Virus record (IMG/VR): IMGVR_UViG_3300033149_003588
Span: 1 to 64,000 of that record
Strand: one strand, 5' to 3'
Source: a virus
DNA: 64,000 nt
Of this stretch, positions 14,362-23,748 are shown piece by piece (the first letter of the stretch is position 1; each line of letters begins with the position of its first letter). Position numbers and translations under genes: made by a program. The notes beneath the pieces were generated by a model that was not told the origin of the DNA, ran no database searches, and saw only the letters and a list, made by a program, of their open reading frames with translations.

Positions 14362-15299
14362 CTTATACCCACCTCTGATAAATGTTTAAAGTTAATATAA
14401 TTACTGGCTAGTGGATTTTTTAATCTCGTGCTCTCTAGTAATTCCTTCAATTCTTTAATTCCCTCATCCATAGTTATATGCGGACAAAATCCCAAATCTT
14501 TTTTAGCCTTACTACTAGATACTCTATAATTACGGTTATCCTCAAACTTAGTATTAGTTATAATCATCTCTAGATCATGATAATATGTTGCTATCAGATC
14601 ACCTAATTCTCTGATAGTAACATTATTCGAGTGTATATTATATATCCCAGTCATATTAGATTTTATACTATTAATAATAGTCCTGGCTACATCTCTAACA
14701 TGTATCAATGGACGATATTGACGCCCGCCAAATATATGTATCTTATTATATATTGATGCGTGCATAACTAGTGTATTAAGTACAAGGTCTGCCCTAATCC
14801 TTGCAAACTGATCACTAATCCCGAATAATGTCCCAAGTCTGAATATTAGTGAATTTGGATACTCTGATAATATTTCTTCAGCCCATAATTTCGTCTGAGC
14901 ATAATGAGATAATGGATTCACTTCTGATTTCTCATCTAACAGAGTATTAGATGCACCATATACAGAACAACTACTTATAAATATTATTCTACCATTAAAA
15001 TTATTGATTAACCATTGTATGGTGTCTGTATTAATCTCTTTAGCAATATCTTTATTTAATGCACAGGCCTGATCACCAACTAGAGCTGCTAACCATATAA
15101 CTACGTCAGCCCATTCTAAATATTTATGCATTTTGTTAGTATCTCTAATATCACCATATATAAATGGCACAGCCTTTCTATAGTCTCTCTCATATACAAG
15201 ACTATCATATACTAGTATATCATGATCCGATGAACCTGCCAGTAAATCCGTAACAGCACCGCCTAAATATCCCGCTCCACCTGTTATAAGAATATTCAT
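14358..15299 (-). CDS. NAD-dependent nucleotide-sugar epimerase/dehydratase
   Basis: 313 aa from ATG 15299 (MNILITGGAGYLGG), chosen for AAAGGA eight bases upstream; a second ATG three codons earlier sits on that site. GGAGYLGG is the NAD loop, SSCSVYGAS supplies the catalytic Ser, and SHYAQTKLWAEE has Tyr-x3-Lys. RPLIHVRDVART is typical of GalE/GMD-like enzymes. Expected role is epimerisation, dehydration or reduction of a nucleotide sugar in the cytosol. It overlaps genes on both sides by 4 bp. Confidence 0.82.
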   Translation of the reverse strand: MNILITGGAGYLGGAVTDLLAGSSDHDILVYDSLVYERDYRKAVPFIYGDIRDTNKMHKYLEWADVVIWLAALVGDQACALNKDIAKEINTDTIQWLINNFNGRIIFISSCSVYGASNTLLDEKSEVNPLSHYAQTKLWAEEILSEYPNSLIFRLGTLFGISDQFARIRADLVLNTLVMHASIYNKIHIFGGRQYRPLIHVRDVARTIINSIKSNMTGIYNIHSNNVTIRELGDLIATYYHDLEMIITNTKFEDNRNYRVSSSKAKKDLGFCPHITMDEGIKELKELLESTRLKNPLASNYINFKHLSEVGIR

Positions 15300-15562
15300 A
15301 ATATGCATCCTTTCTTAACTATGGAACAAACAAATAAAATAGTCCACATTATGCCCATTAATATATTTGATACAGCTATCCAGGGCATTTTTATTAAAAA
15401 GAATACTATTGCTACTGTAAACACTCCTGCTGCCATTAATGATGATGTAATCGGATTCGTATCTCTACGCCCTCTGATTGAATCTATAACCTGTGGTATT
15501 AATATCACTGCAAATAAAAACCCTATAATAGCTACAATTACATCTGCAAGATCTCTGGACAC
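15296..15562 (-). CDS. Three-helix PQ-loop (SemiSWEET-like) membrane protein
   Basis: 88 aa from GTG 15562, set by AAAGGAG six bases upstream and by overlap with the stop of the cupin gene. Three hydrophobic helices are separated by short loops. The first contains FAVILIPQVIDSI with the Pro-Gln pair of PQ-loop/MtN3 proteins, whose half-transporters (SemiSWEET) are about 85-100 aa and dimerise to move sugars. Its location between sugar-modifying enzymes supports a link to glycan precursors. It could also be a small flippase or anchor. Transport activity is inference. Confidence 0.6.
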   Translation of the reverse strand: MSRDLADVIVAIIGFLFAVILIPQVIDSIRGRRDTNPITSSLMAAGVFTVAIVFFLIKMPWIAVSNILMGIMWTILFVCSIVKKGCIL

Positions 15563-16002
15563 TATCTCTCCTTTATCTCCCAGCAATCCCATTTATCTTT
15601 AGACCACCTGTAATCATCGTCCTTACTTTCTTTAAGTGTACATGTCGAGAAGAATATGAGCTTAGTATCTACTGTCAAAGTTTTAAATCCATTAGCGTAT
15701 CCTGGTGGTATATATAATATAGCTGGCTTTTTAGATGACAGTATGTATATATCTGGTACTATATAACTAGGATCATCAAAATCATCTATCTTAACTATAC
15801 CAATCATTGCGACACCGTCCACAACCATAACATATTTAGCCTCATTCTTATGTCCGTGCCATGCTCGCACGAATCCAACTTGATGATTGGTAACTGTATA
15901 AAATCTTTTTATGGGTGACATGTTGAAATCATTAACAAATCCCAACTCCCCCCTACCATCTACGAACAGGCTGCCCTCAATTAGTTTTGGATTATCGTCC
16001 AT
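15562..16002 (-). CDS. RmlC-like sugar 3,5-epimerase (cupin)
   Basis: 146 aa from ATG 16002 (MDDNPKLIEGSLFVDGRG). The same frame extends to 16098, but relatives start near LIEG and the extra 32 residues look non-conserved. FVRAWHGHKNEAKYVMVV and YIPPGYANGF are the substrate-pocket strands of dTDP-4-dehydrorhamnose 3,5-epimerase-like and WxcM/FdtA-like cupins. The catalytic His of RmlC would lie in WHGH. It probably epimerises or isomerises a 4-keto nucleotide sugar made by the neighbouring enzymes. Confidence 0.75.
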   Translation of the reverse strand: MDDNPKLIEGSLFVDGRGELGFVNDFNMSPIKRFYTVTNHQVGFVRAWHGHKNEAKYVMVVDGVAMIGIVKIDDFDDPSYIVPDIYILSSKKPAILYIPPGYANGFKTLTVDTKLIFFSTCTLKESKDDDYRWSKDKWDCWEIKER

Positions 16003-16103
16003 TGTTATACCCCATTCACCAGTGTAATTCACTTTAAACATCAAATATCTAGCAATCCTCTCATTTGTATCGGAAAATTTGCGTTTTTTAAATACCATAC
16101 GTT

Positions 16104-16123
16104 ATTCTATTGCATAATAGAAT
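16104..16123. other. Perfect 8-bp hairpin between sugar genes
   Basis: ATTCTATT and AATAGAAT are separated by GCAT in the gap after the glycosyltransferase stop. It is AT-rich with no T-run, so a terminator is unlikely. It may stabilise or process the mRNA. Confidence 0.4.
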
Positions 16124-16127
16124 AGCT

Positions 16128-17819
16128 CTAATCATTATAAATATATCGTATAATATTAGAAATAGTATTGTTCATTTGATTATAATTCTTATCTGTCACA
16201 AATGCTTCAAATTCATGGGACTTCTTGAAATCCTCGTGCCAACGAAAACCTATGATATCCTCAGATATAGAAGAAAGGACATCAATATTATCATCATACA
16301 TCATATCCTCCAGGCGGTCATGCTGATCGAGATAGCAAACACTATTGATTGGAATTTGTATTGAATTTAATTCCTTAAATTGTTGCTGGATATAGTTATT
16401 ATCTGGGAAATGTTTATCAAGAATCACAGCACCAGTATTTTGGTGTTTTTGAGGATCCAATCCCCTCACCACAAGGGTATAAATGTGTGCAAAAAATGGA
16501 GACAGTCCAGATGACATAAGAAACCCAACCATATTTTTACGTGCATTTGTTTTTTGATCTCTATACCTGCATAGCCCTATATCAATACCCTTATTGATAT
16601 CTTTATTAATGGATAAATTTTCTATCGAATTTACATACAATATATCCATATCTGACCACACACCCCCTGTTGTTGCAAGCACTATCCACCTTATTATATC
16701 AGATTTTATATTCTCAGGAATATTGTTAGAAAGACGATAAGCAGTCATGTCATGTTGCTTTATCTCTACACCAAGATCTAATAGTCTTTCTCGATAATCT
16801 AGCTCTAAACAAGTCGATGAATCACAGTGTAATGATGCGTTTTCATCAATATATGGAAATTTAGGGCAATGGAATACCATCCTCCAGTCAGGATTATACT
16901 TTCTAAAGGAACACAAAGTAAGGTACCTAAGAAATGACAATTTTGCTCCACCCCAATAAAAATGAGCAATCCTAGGAATTTTAGCAAGTCTCCAATTTCC
17001 ATATGGTATTTTATTGCTATTACGTAAAGTATCAATTAGGGGTATTACACTTTCTATCTGTCCCCAATTTTTCTCGGTATTTCTTTCAATTTGATCAATC
17101 CTCTCATCTAGCAATGACATATTGTACAACCATTTCATCTTAACATCAGGATCATGATAATGTAGTCTGGGATGATATAAATGAACAGCTAAACTATCTG
17201 TGTCTACAAAGTGACACCCATATCTTTCTAGCCTTTGTATTATATCGCGATCCTCGGCTGCAAAACCTATAAAATCCTCATCATATCCACCCACAGCCAA
17301 AAATGCATCTTTATGCATGGCCATTAAAAAAGGAAGTCTATTATTAAGGGGCGGTAACTCATGGGCCAATTCTTTCAACTGCTGAATTTGATCAACTCCT
17401 AGAGAAATGACAGATTTTAAAAAGTCCCCCGATCGATCATCTCTACCAGTAGGACTTACTAATGCCATATGATCATGTTCTACAACATCAGCGAGTGTAT
17501 CTATTACATTATCTAGGTGATACATCTCAGCGCAAGACAATATAATGATATCACCTGTCGCTTGCTTTACACCGATATTTAGAGCAAATCCGGGCATACG
17601 AAGCATGTCTTTACCCTGTAAATTACGTTGTCCAGTGAATATATATTTAATATTTAGTTTTTGCGCATATCTCTTTGTTATATTTTCAGTCTCGTCCTCT
17701 ATGCCATCATTTAAAACTATAATTTCATATGGATGTGTTATACCATGTTTATATATAGACTCCAATCCTAGATTTAAAAGCTGAGAACGTTTATAAGAGG
17801 TTATAATAATTGATATCAT
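16128..17819 (-). CDS. Two-domain glycosyltransferase, GT2 plus GT32-like
   Basis: 563 aa from ATG 17819 (MISIIITSYKRSQ), with a GGGGTGAC site; the frame extends to 17879 without support and would overlap the upstream gene. Residues 1-230 form a GT2 domain: IIVLNDGIEDETENI, then GGYDEDFIGFAAEDRD with the ED acid. Residues about 270-560 form a GT32/Gly_transf_sug domain: KIPRIAHFYWGG, then TTGGVWSDMDILY with the DxD metal motif. One chain could add two sugars in sequence or combine a chain starter and extender. The target may be a virion protein or a host glycan. Confidence 0.82.
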   Translation of the reverse strand: MISIIITSYKRSQLLNLGLESIYKHGITHPYEIIVLNDGIEDETENITKRYAQKLNIKYIFTGQRNLQGKDMLRMPGFALNIGVKQATGDIIILSCAEMYHLDNVIDTLADVVEHDHMALVSPTGRDDRSGDFLKSVISLGVDQIQQLKELAHELPPLNNRLPFLMAMHKDAFLAVGGYDEDFIGFAAEDRDIIQRLERYGCHFVDTDSLAVHLYHPRLHYHDPDVKMKWLYNMSLLDERIDQIERNTEKNWGQIESVIPLIDTLRNSNKIPYGNWRLAKIPRIAHFYWGGAKLSFLRYLTLCSFRKYNPDWRMVFHCPKFPYIDENASLHCDSSTCLELDYRERLLDLGVEIKQHDMTAYRLSNNIPENIKSDIIRWIVLATTGGVWSDMDILYVNSIENLSINKDINKGIDIGLCRYRDQKTNARKNMVGFLMSSGLSPFFAHIYTLVVRGLDPQKHQNTGAVILDKHFPDNNYIQQQFKELNSIQIPINSVCYLDQHDRLEDMMYDDNIDVLSSISEDIIGFRWHEDFKKSHEFEAFVTDKNYNQMNNTISNIIRYIYND

Positions 17820-17839
17820 AATGTCACCCCATTTATGTC

Positions 17840-18721
17840 TTAAACACATGAATCCACCAATTGCAATGTACCATCCCAATCATCTAATTTATCAGAAAAA
17901 ACTAAATAATCATTATATTGTTTGGATTGTGTCATTTCATAGAATTTATTTCCATTTATTATATCCCGCATATTCTGCAATCGCTCATTATAACTGTTAC
18001 CAGGTAAACTACCACCCCTATTACTTCCATAATATCCTATATGCATTTGCCTGTTCACCTCCGGTACAATGGTAAACATACCCTCTTCTATCATGGCAAT
18101 ATCTACCAATCTGCTAATTAGTCCAGCTTGCTCATTGTGCGCAAGGGATCTTCTATATTTATATATAGGATTATCGGCATACTTATTATTGATTTCCTGG
18201 ATGGTCTTGTGTCTATTATTAACGCTACCATAATATGCATCAGTTATGTACTGTTGTACATAGTGCATAAAAAAATTCTTATTAATCAATGTTCCAAGCG
18301 ACGAATACGCATGTGCCCTTCTAACTCGATGCACATCCCCATCATTATTCGAACTATATGATAATATAGCACTATAATGAGATGTATTCAACAATATATC
18401 CATGTACTGGAAAAAAGTCTTATGGATTAATACATCGTCTTCAATGTGTATTATATAATTATCTGCTATATCAAATGCTCTACACATACCCTTTAGTATG
18501 TTTTTACTAAGACCATATTTATGTTGCCTACTTATAATACGATGATCATATGGATATTTGTCTATTATATTAAGATTATCTTGAGAACTTCCATATTCGA
18601 CAACAAACAGTGTAGTAAATTCTCCAGGAATCATGTAGTGTTCTCTGGCAGCTATTTCATATTCAATAGAAATAGCTAACATCTCGGGACGATTATACAC
18701 TGGACGTAGTATTGTATTCAC
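17840..18721 (-). CDS. Glycosyltransferase (GT-A fold)
   Basis: About 293 aa from GTG 18721 (MNTILRPVYNRPEMLAIS); a TTG three codons earlier is the alternative. The N-terminus resembles a GT-A nucleotide-sugar fold, and YIIHIEDDVLIHKTFF has the EDD metal motif seen in GNT-I/GT2-like enzymes. The segment AHNEQAGLISRLVDI suggests the acceptor side. It overlaps the AAA ATPase gene by about 29 bp and precedes the two-domain glycosyltransferase, so it is likely co-expressed. Donor and acceptor unknown. Confidence 0.7.
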   Translation of the reverse strand: MNTILRPVYNRPEMLAISIEYEIAAREHYMIPGEFTTLFVVEYGSSQDNLNIIDKYPYDHRIISRQHKYGLSKNILKGMCRAFDIADNYIIHIEDDVLIHKTFFQYMDILLNTSHYSAILSYSSNNDGDVHRVRRAHAYSSLGTLINKNFFMHYVQQYITDAYYGSVNNRHKTIQEINNKYADNPIYKYRRSLAHNEQAGLISRLVDIAMIEEGMFTIVPEVNRQMHIGYYGSNRGGSLPGNSYNERLQNMRDIINGNKFYEMTQSKQYNDYLVFSDKLDDWDGTLQLVDSCV

Positions 18722-20081
18722 TCTTATCAAATCCTATTAATTCATTTTGTTTTATTTTGTGTACTATAGTCTCGGCTAATTTAATAGGATCACGTACATT
18801 AATTATTGGATTTTTTAACATTATTATAAATTTTTCGACCATTGCCATTGACATTCTGCCCTTCAATAATATATCAATTACTTTTTCCTGTGTACCTCGT
18901 TTCAATGATATATTATGAACATCCATGAATCTACTAATCTGGTCAGCATCTGGATTATCAAAAAAATAAGTTTCATCTATTCTTCCAGATTTCTGGATAA
19001 TAAAATCAGGGATTCGATCTGCATTACTTGTCGTTGCTATAAATAATAAATCATCAATTGTATTAACTCCTTCAAGTGTGTTATTTATTGCACTCTTTGA
19101 TACCGAAGAAAAGCCATAATCATCATCAAGAAGTAAATCTAAGTCTTCAGCATATATTAGAACAGGTTTATTGGAACTATTACCATATATAAAGTCATAT
19201 AAAGAATATATAGAAGTTTTATAACACTTCATTGTTACTGAATCTGCAAATGTCTTGGGCAATAAGATATTACTCCTATTATCAAGCCTATCACACATAT
19301 CATCATATGCCAACCCAAAATACTTAATAATAGTGCGAATTGTCATGGTTTTACCATTCCCTGATGGCCCCTCAAATAATATACCAAGTTTCCATGGTAA
19401 TTTTAATTCTTTTTTGTAAAGATCTTCTGACAATATAAAATTATTAATATAATTAAACAACTTTTCCTTGACACCAGTTCTTAGTATTAATTTATCCAAT
19501 ATGCCTTTAGATAATGTTATTCTTCTTTTCTCAAGCTTACAAACCCTATCATGCCATAACTGGATTATTTTGGTTAAAAAATCTAATATCTGCTTCTTGT
19601 ATTTTTTAACATTTGTGGGAAACACTAACACATCTATAGCACTAACATCACCACCCATAGTAGCTGTGCCACAAAAAACACTAACAAGGGGTATACCCTT
19701 CACCATAAACTTAATTACAGAATTTTGTGTCTTATCAGCATAATATATAAAATCAGGAATATCTTCATCATCTAAATTCAACCATCCATCTATCTTATTA
19801 TATAATCGTAAACTCCCGACAATTGGTTTCATTTGAACAAGGTCGGGATATAGTACATGTAATGTCAACATAAACTTGGCAAGCTGAGATATTACAACAT
19901 AACTCATCTCAACATCTTCAATTTCTTCATATTCTGTATAGAGAGCACCATTAATAAGCCATTGGGGTGATTGATCGCCCTTCATAATATAAGCGCGCTT
20001 ATATTGAATCAATCTATTAATATCTAAAGCAACATCTATAGCCTCTGCCACATCCTTGTTTTTCATTCTAGGTACTATCAA
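18693..20081 (-). CDS. AAA ATPase, BCS1/katanin-like
   Basis: Up to 462 aa (TTG at 20081 with AGGGGC; the ATG at 20066 is equally possible). The N-terminal 210 residues are unrecognised. Then come GILFEGPSGNGKTMTIRTII (Walker A), VLIYAEDLDLLLDD (Walker B), FIATTSNADRIPD (sensor 1) and KSGRIDETYFFDNPD with the arginine-finger region of classical AAA domains. Such proteins unfold or remodel client proteins as hexamers. It sits between a secreted protein and the glycosyltransferases. A client is not evident; virion assembly or host-complex remodelling are options. Confidence 0.8.
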   Translation of the reverse strand: MIVPRMKNKDVAEAIDVALDINRLIQYKRAYIMKGDQSPQWLINGALYTEYEEIEDVEMSYVVISQLAKFMLTLHVLYPDLVQMKPIVGSLRLYNKIDGWLNLDDEDIPDFIYYADKTQNSVIKFMVKGIPLVSVFCGTATMGGDVSAIDVLVFPTNVKKYKKQILDFLTKIIQLWHDRVCKLEKRRITLSKGILDKLILRTGVKEKLFNYINNFILSEDLYKKELKLPWKLGILFEGPSGNGKTMTIRTIIKYFGLAYDDMCDRLDNRSNILLPKTFADSVTMKCYKTSIYSLYDFIYGNSSNKPVLIYAEDLDLLLDDDYGFSSVSKSAINNTLEGVNTIDDLLFIATTSNADRIPDFIIQKSGRIDETYFFDNPDADQISRFMDVHNISLKRGTQEKVIDILLKGRMSMAMVEKFIIMLKNPIINVRDPIKLAETIVHKIKQNELIGFDKSEYNTTSSV

Positions 20082-20089
20082 AACAGCCC

Positions 20090-20803
20090 CTATTCGATAT
20101 CATTATGAAAATTATGTATTATACCAACCCCAATAAAACCACATTCATCTACGTACCCACCAGACAACCCCATACCCCAATTATCACCAATATAATATGA
20201 TATGCAACAATCAATATAATAACTTGTATTACTAGTAACCAGATCATGACGCATACTACCGCTTATTGCCACCATCGATTTATTTACTAATTTAGGTACC
20301 CATTCAGTATTAAAATGTTGTACTACCCTATGATGACCATTATAATCATAAATCACTGAATAACGTATATATATATGTTTGAATGTACGTATAAATATGC
20401 TGGATGATTCCATAAACGGGAACGTCCTTGCCATTGTGGCAAACCCAACACCTACATGAAATCTATTAACATCTATATTATATAACTTCTCATATCCTAT
20501 ATCAGATATGATAAAAATAGATGGATTGTGATGATATATAGTAACACCAGGATATAGTGAAATATCGGTAAACACATCACTTAAATGTCTGGCATTCATA
20601 TATGCAGATATTGATTTAACACATATATCAATACTATTAGCAGTGTATGCTCCCATACCACCACTATATGAACACGAGAGAGATAAATTCTCATGTGGAA
20701 TAAGCCCAGCAGCAATTAATTTACCAAGATTTGGATCATCCGCATTAACAATAGTGCTGAGTATAATAAACAACATCACCATAGTGAAAATCATTAATTT
20801 CAT
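20090..20803 (-). CDS. Exported protein of unknown function, 237 aa
   Basis: A clear signal peptide (MKLMIFTMVMLFIILSTIVNA) with likely cleavage before DDPN. The mature part is beta-rich with many Tyr, His and Ser residues. It ends in a Gly-rich stretch (YIGDNWGMGLSGGYVDECGF), reminiscent of small outer-membrane or periplasmic barrels. It is coded between the AAA ATPase and the first tail-tip genes. It may alter the host envelope, for example receptor masking or superinfection exclusion. That role is inference. Confidence 0.6.
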   Translation of the reverse strand: MKLMIFTMVMLFIILSTIVNADDPNLGKLIAAGLIPHENLSLSCSYSGGMGAYTANSIDICVKSISAYMNARHLSDVFTDISLYPGVTIYHHNPSIFIISDIGYEKLYNIDVNRFHVGVGFATMARTFPFMESSSIFIRTFKHIYIRYSVIYDYNGHHRVVQHFNTEWVPKLVNKSMVAISGSMRHDLVTSNTSYYIDCCISYYIGDNWGMGLSGGYVDECGFIGVGIIHNFHNDIE

Positions 20804-20810
20804 AGTGCTC

Positions 20811-21419
20811 CTAGTTAATAGAAGTAATTAATATCTTAAGAAATAACCAATCACCCAAATATGGAGAAATAGATGCCTCGGGAGATATCTTAACTCCCAA
20901 TTTTAGATAGGAATCAGGAGCTATATCACAAAGCTCTATCGGGGAACTCAAGCTAAGACTTTGAAATGTGCCATCGTTCACATTATACTCAAGCGATATG
21001 TGTTCAAGCGCATCTTCTGAATTATTATTATAAGGGACAAACCACAACCTCAACCCAGATGCGACTGTAGCAGTCGGGTTAGCCATTTCATTCCATATGT
21101 AAAAATATTTTATCCTGTCCTCACCGATACTAACAAAATCAGCAAATGCTGCAAAATTATTCGCTAATTCTGGGCAAATTACCCTAGTATTGGCAGCCAG
21201 AAATGATGCACCCACTTCTTCAGTTAACTCAATTATATTGGTATTCTTATCAACACTATTAATAACCCTAGTAACAATATTAGTATCATCTTTAAATTGC
21301 AGCGTGAAACCAGCTACCAATCTCGTAATTCTATCTAACTCAAATTGAGTATCAGTGGCATCTAAATTACTTTGTAAAACAAATGGAGCGGTAACCCTTA
21401 TAATTATACTATTATTCAT
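20811..21419 (-). CDS. Putative tail/fibre structural protein, 202 aa
   Basis: Start MNNSIIIRVTAPFVLQSN at 21419, immediately downstream (2 bp) of the 684-aa gene. Beta-rich, without Cys. Phrases such as FELDRITRLVAGFTLQFKDD and TYNVND-like strands recall the 'IG-EDS' linker style of tail tip proteins. A similar strand phrase (SITLNGVDGDSNTLVVSDIEG) occurs in the upstream 684-aa protein. Placed in the tail block by context only. Confidence 0.5.
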   Translation of the reverse strand: MNNSIIIRVTAPFVLQSNLDATDTQFELDRITRLVAGFTLQFKDDTNIVTRVINSVDKNTNIIELTEEVGASFLAANTRVICPELANNFAAFADFVSIGEDRIKYFYIWNEMANPTATVASGLRLWFVPYNNNSEDALEHISLEYNVNDGTFQSLSLSSPIELCDIAPDSYLKLGVKISPEASISPYLGDWLFLKILITSIN

Positions 21420-21420
21420 A

Positions 21421-23475
21421 TTATCCTGCTCCTATCTCTATATCTCCAGATGCCACAACGCTTTGTGTGGGATCCCATTCTTCACGCCAATCTTTCTTAT
21501 TTTGGAATATATATATCATCGGGTGTTCCCTCTTATCTTCAACCCATAATACATGTGTTATCGCATTAACCTGCGGAGGCAGGGTAGATACGGTATAATG
21601 GCCAGGATTAAAATATAAAAATATCGTAACATGTCCCATGGGAGATTGGTATCCCATAGCCTCGGCAACCTTCTGATTAAATCTTAACGAATTCCTAATA
21701 GCATCCTCTATAATCAAGTTGTTAGCTGCCTGTGAATCATAATATCCCCAATCTATAGGCAAACGTTGTACCCAATATGCATCCCACCATACCATGTCCT
21801 GAAAATGAAACGGTATACCACTCGCACTATAAAATATGACCCAATAGTAAGCTACAAATCCCACGTGAAAATATGCCATCTTAGGCCTAGCAAATACTGA
21901 CATTCTTGCAGTTTCACCACGATTAGTTAACATTAGTGGGTAATTATATGCAGGATCTGCCATAGTGCCCGGTTTACCAATGCCATCTGATTCTTCTACA
22001 TACTCAAACATACTAAAAACCCTATCATTATCACCCTCATTAATTAACGAATTAACTGCTGATCGAGGTATATACATAGCTCTGGCCAATTCAGTCGCAC
22101 ATGTTATCTCACTATATTTACTAAGTTTTACACCAATTGGTTCATCAAAATAAACCACATTACCCTCAATGTCTGACACCACGAGAGTATTAGAATCCCC
22201 ATCAACTCCGTTCAATGTTATAGACATGCCGATAGCCAGTTCACCCGTTCCCCTGCCACCAAGATCCCCATCAGTAACCGTACCAGGAGCAGAAGCATCT
22301 AATATAATATAATTTTGCGCGGGATTAGCCGCGGCTGCCAGCCTTAACCCACTTGCCCGCTCTCTAAACAATTGTGGATCTATACTTTTTACTATATATT
22401 CATCACTTTCGGTTGCCTTACTACCAATGGTAAACTTATCGAAATCAAGATCATAATATCTTTCATCCGCTTTCATAATAAAATATAATGCCATGGGTTG
22501 ATGCATCGGTATATTAATTTCAATAGGAGCATATTTTACCAATTTATCTATAACACCATGTTCTTCTGGAGTAATTATTTCACTACCTTCATAGTGTCTC
22601 AACAAAAAATTATCAAATATATAACCACACTTTAAATATTTGATTAGTGCGCCCAAATTAGTCCTATATACTCTATTATGTATATCACCCAAATTAGTAT
22701 CATAAGCATTCATCATTTTATCTAATGCACCACGAGTATCAATAGCACTATCGACATCACCCTCCTGTACCAATATATCCGCTTTATTCAATAATGATAC
22801 TACAGTCAAAATCTTATGCGGTTGGATTATGGTTTCTTGTCCATAATCAGTGCATCGATAAAATGTATCTCTTGTGGCAAATGCAAAATAATGCGGAATA
22901 AGCCAACTATCCTCTTCCCAGCTATTTAAAACAACATTATCACCTATTAGTGGACTAGAAATTTTACATGGATGGTCATTATTCACTACACATAATGCAA
23001 AATACATTCTACTCATATGTATCTGCTTATTAAGTATGGGCAACTTATGTTCCGACATTAACATATTATAATTGTAATTGTGTGGCATCCACCTATTTAT
23101 GCTATTATAATATTCTTGTAACGAGGATTTATATGTATTATAGCAATACCTATGATATACTGTATCGCCAACACTATAATAATAGTCATAATCAGCCCCG
23201 ATAACTGCAGCATCACCTGATGATTCATCATCTGCCAATCTATCTTCACAATCATGAGCTGTATTCTCCAATGTAAACCACAACATATACTTATTACCAT
23301 CCCAAGGGTTATCCCAGTATTGACTAGTACTTACGAAAAAATCCCAGGCAGATCGATCTACCCAACGTATGCCATCATTACCAGCATCAGGCATATATCC
23401 CCAGCCATCATACAATCTTACGATAGCACATATCTTCTGGTCATCAGCATCTGGTATTATAGTAAGCTGCTGCAT
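21421..23475 (-). CDS. Large putative tail structural protein, 684 aa
   Basis: Start MQQLTIIPDADDQKICAIV at 23475. Rich in Trp and Tyr, beta-rich with a few helical segments; no signal peptide and no membrane segment. An internal insert around residues 390-450 (YIILDASAPGTVTDGDL...) looks like a separate Ig-like linker domain shared with the 202-aa downstream protein. It is next to the hub-like protein at 23749-25680, so a distal tail or baseplate role is likely. No catalytic motif recognised. Confidence 0.55.
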   Translation of the reverse strand: MQQLTIIPDADDQKICAIVRLYDGWGYMPDAGNDGIRWVDRSAWDFFVSTSQYWDNPWDGNKYMLWFTLENTAHDCEDRLADDESSGDAAVIGADYDYYYSVGDTVYHRYCYNTYKSSLQEYYNSINRWMPHNYNYNMLMSEHKLPILNKQIHMSRMYFALCVVNNDHPCKISSPLIGDNVVLNSWEEDSWLIPHYFAFATRDTFYRCTDYGQETIIQPHKILTVVSLLNKADILVQEGDVDSAIDTRGALDKMMNAYDTNLGDIHNRVYRTNLGALIKYLKCGYIFDNFLLRHYEGSEIITPEEHGVIDKLVKYAPIEINIPMHQPMALYFIMKADERYYDLDFDKFTIGSKATESDEYIVKSIDPQLFRERASGLRLAAAANPAQNYIILDASAPGTVTDGDLGGRGTGELAIGMSITLNGVDGDSNTLVVSDIEGNVVYFDEPIGVKLSKYSEITCATELARAMYIPRSAVNSLINEGDNDRVFSMFEYVEESDGIGKPGTMADPAYNYPLMLTNRGETARMSVFARPKMAYFHVGFVAYYWVIFYSASGIPFHFQDMVWWDAYWVQRLPIDWGYYDSQAANNLIIEDAIRNSLRFNQKVAEAMGYQSPMGHVTIFLYFNPGHYTVSTLPPQVNAITHVLWVEDKREHPMIYIFQNKKDWREEWDPTQSVVASGDIEIGAG

Positions 23476-23510
23476 TTATTATGTACTTATCTTAATACTA
23501 ATCAATTAAA

Positions 23511-23738
23511 TTAGATTTCTGAGTATCCACGGTTTGTTATGGTAGTAATTATGCCACCCTGGTTATACATTGATGTATCAATAGAACTACCCTTAGTATC
23601 CCTAACATAACCAAATGGGTCACATATATAACCATTGGATATGTGTCTTTGTCTAATCCCGCCCAATCTTTTGGCTATCTCTCTGGCCATTTTCTGTATA
23701 GCCATAACCAGTCTTGCATCAGCATCTGCTGTTTTCAT
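23511..23738 (-). CDS. Small protein in tail cluster, 75 aa
   Basis: ATG at 23738 (MKTADADARLVMAIQ) has GTGAGGTGATT upstream; an in-frame GTG at 23744 lies inside that site. A basic helix (KMAREIAKRLGGIRQRH) is followed by a Gly/Tyr-rich tail. It is 10 bp downstream of the hub-like gene. Unknown; perhaps a small tail-tip linker. Confidence 0.5.
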   Translation of the reverse strand: MKTADADARLVMAIQKMAREIAKRLGGIRQRHISNGYICDPFGYVRDTKGSSIDTSMYNQGGIITTITNRGYSEI

Positions 23739-23748
23739 AATCACCTCA

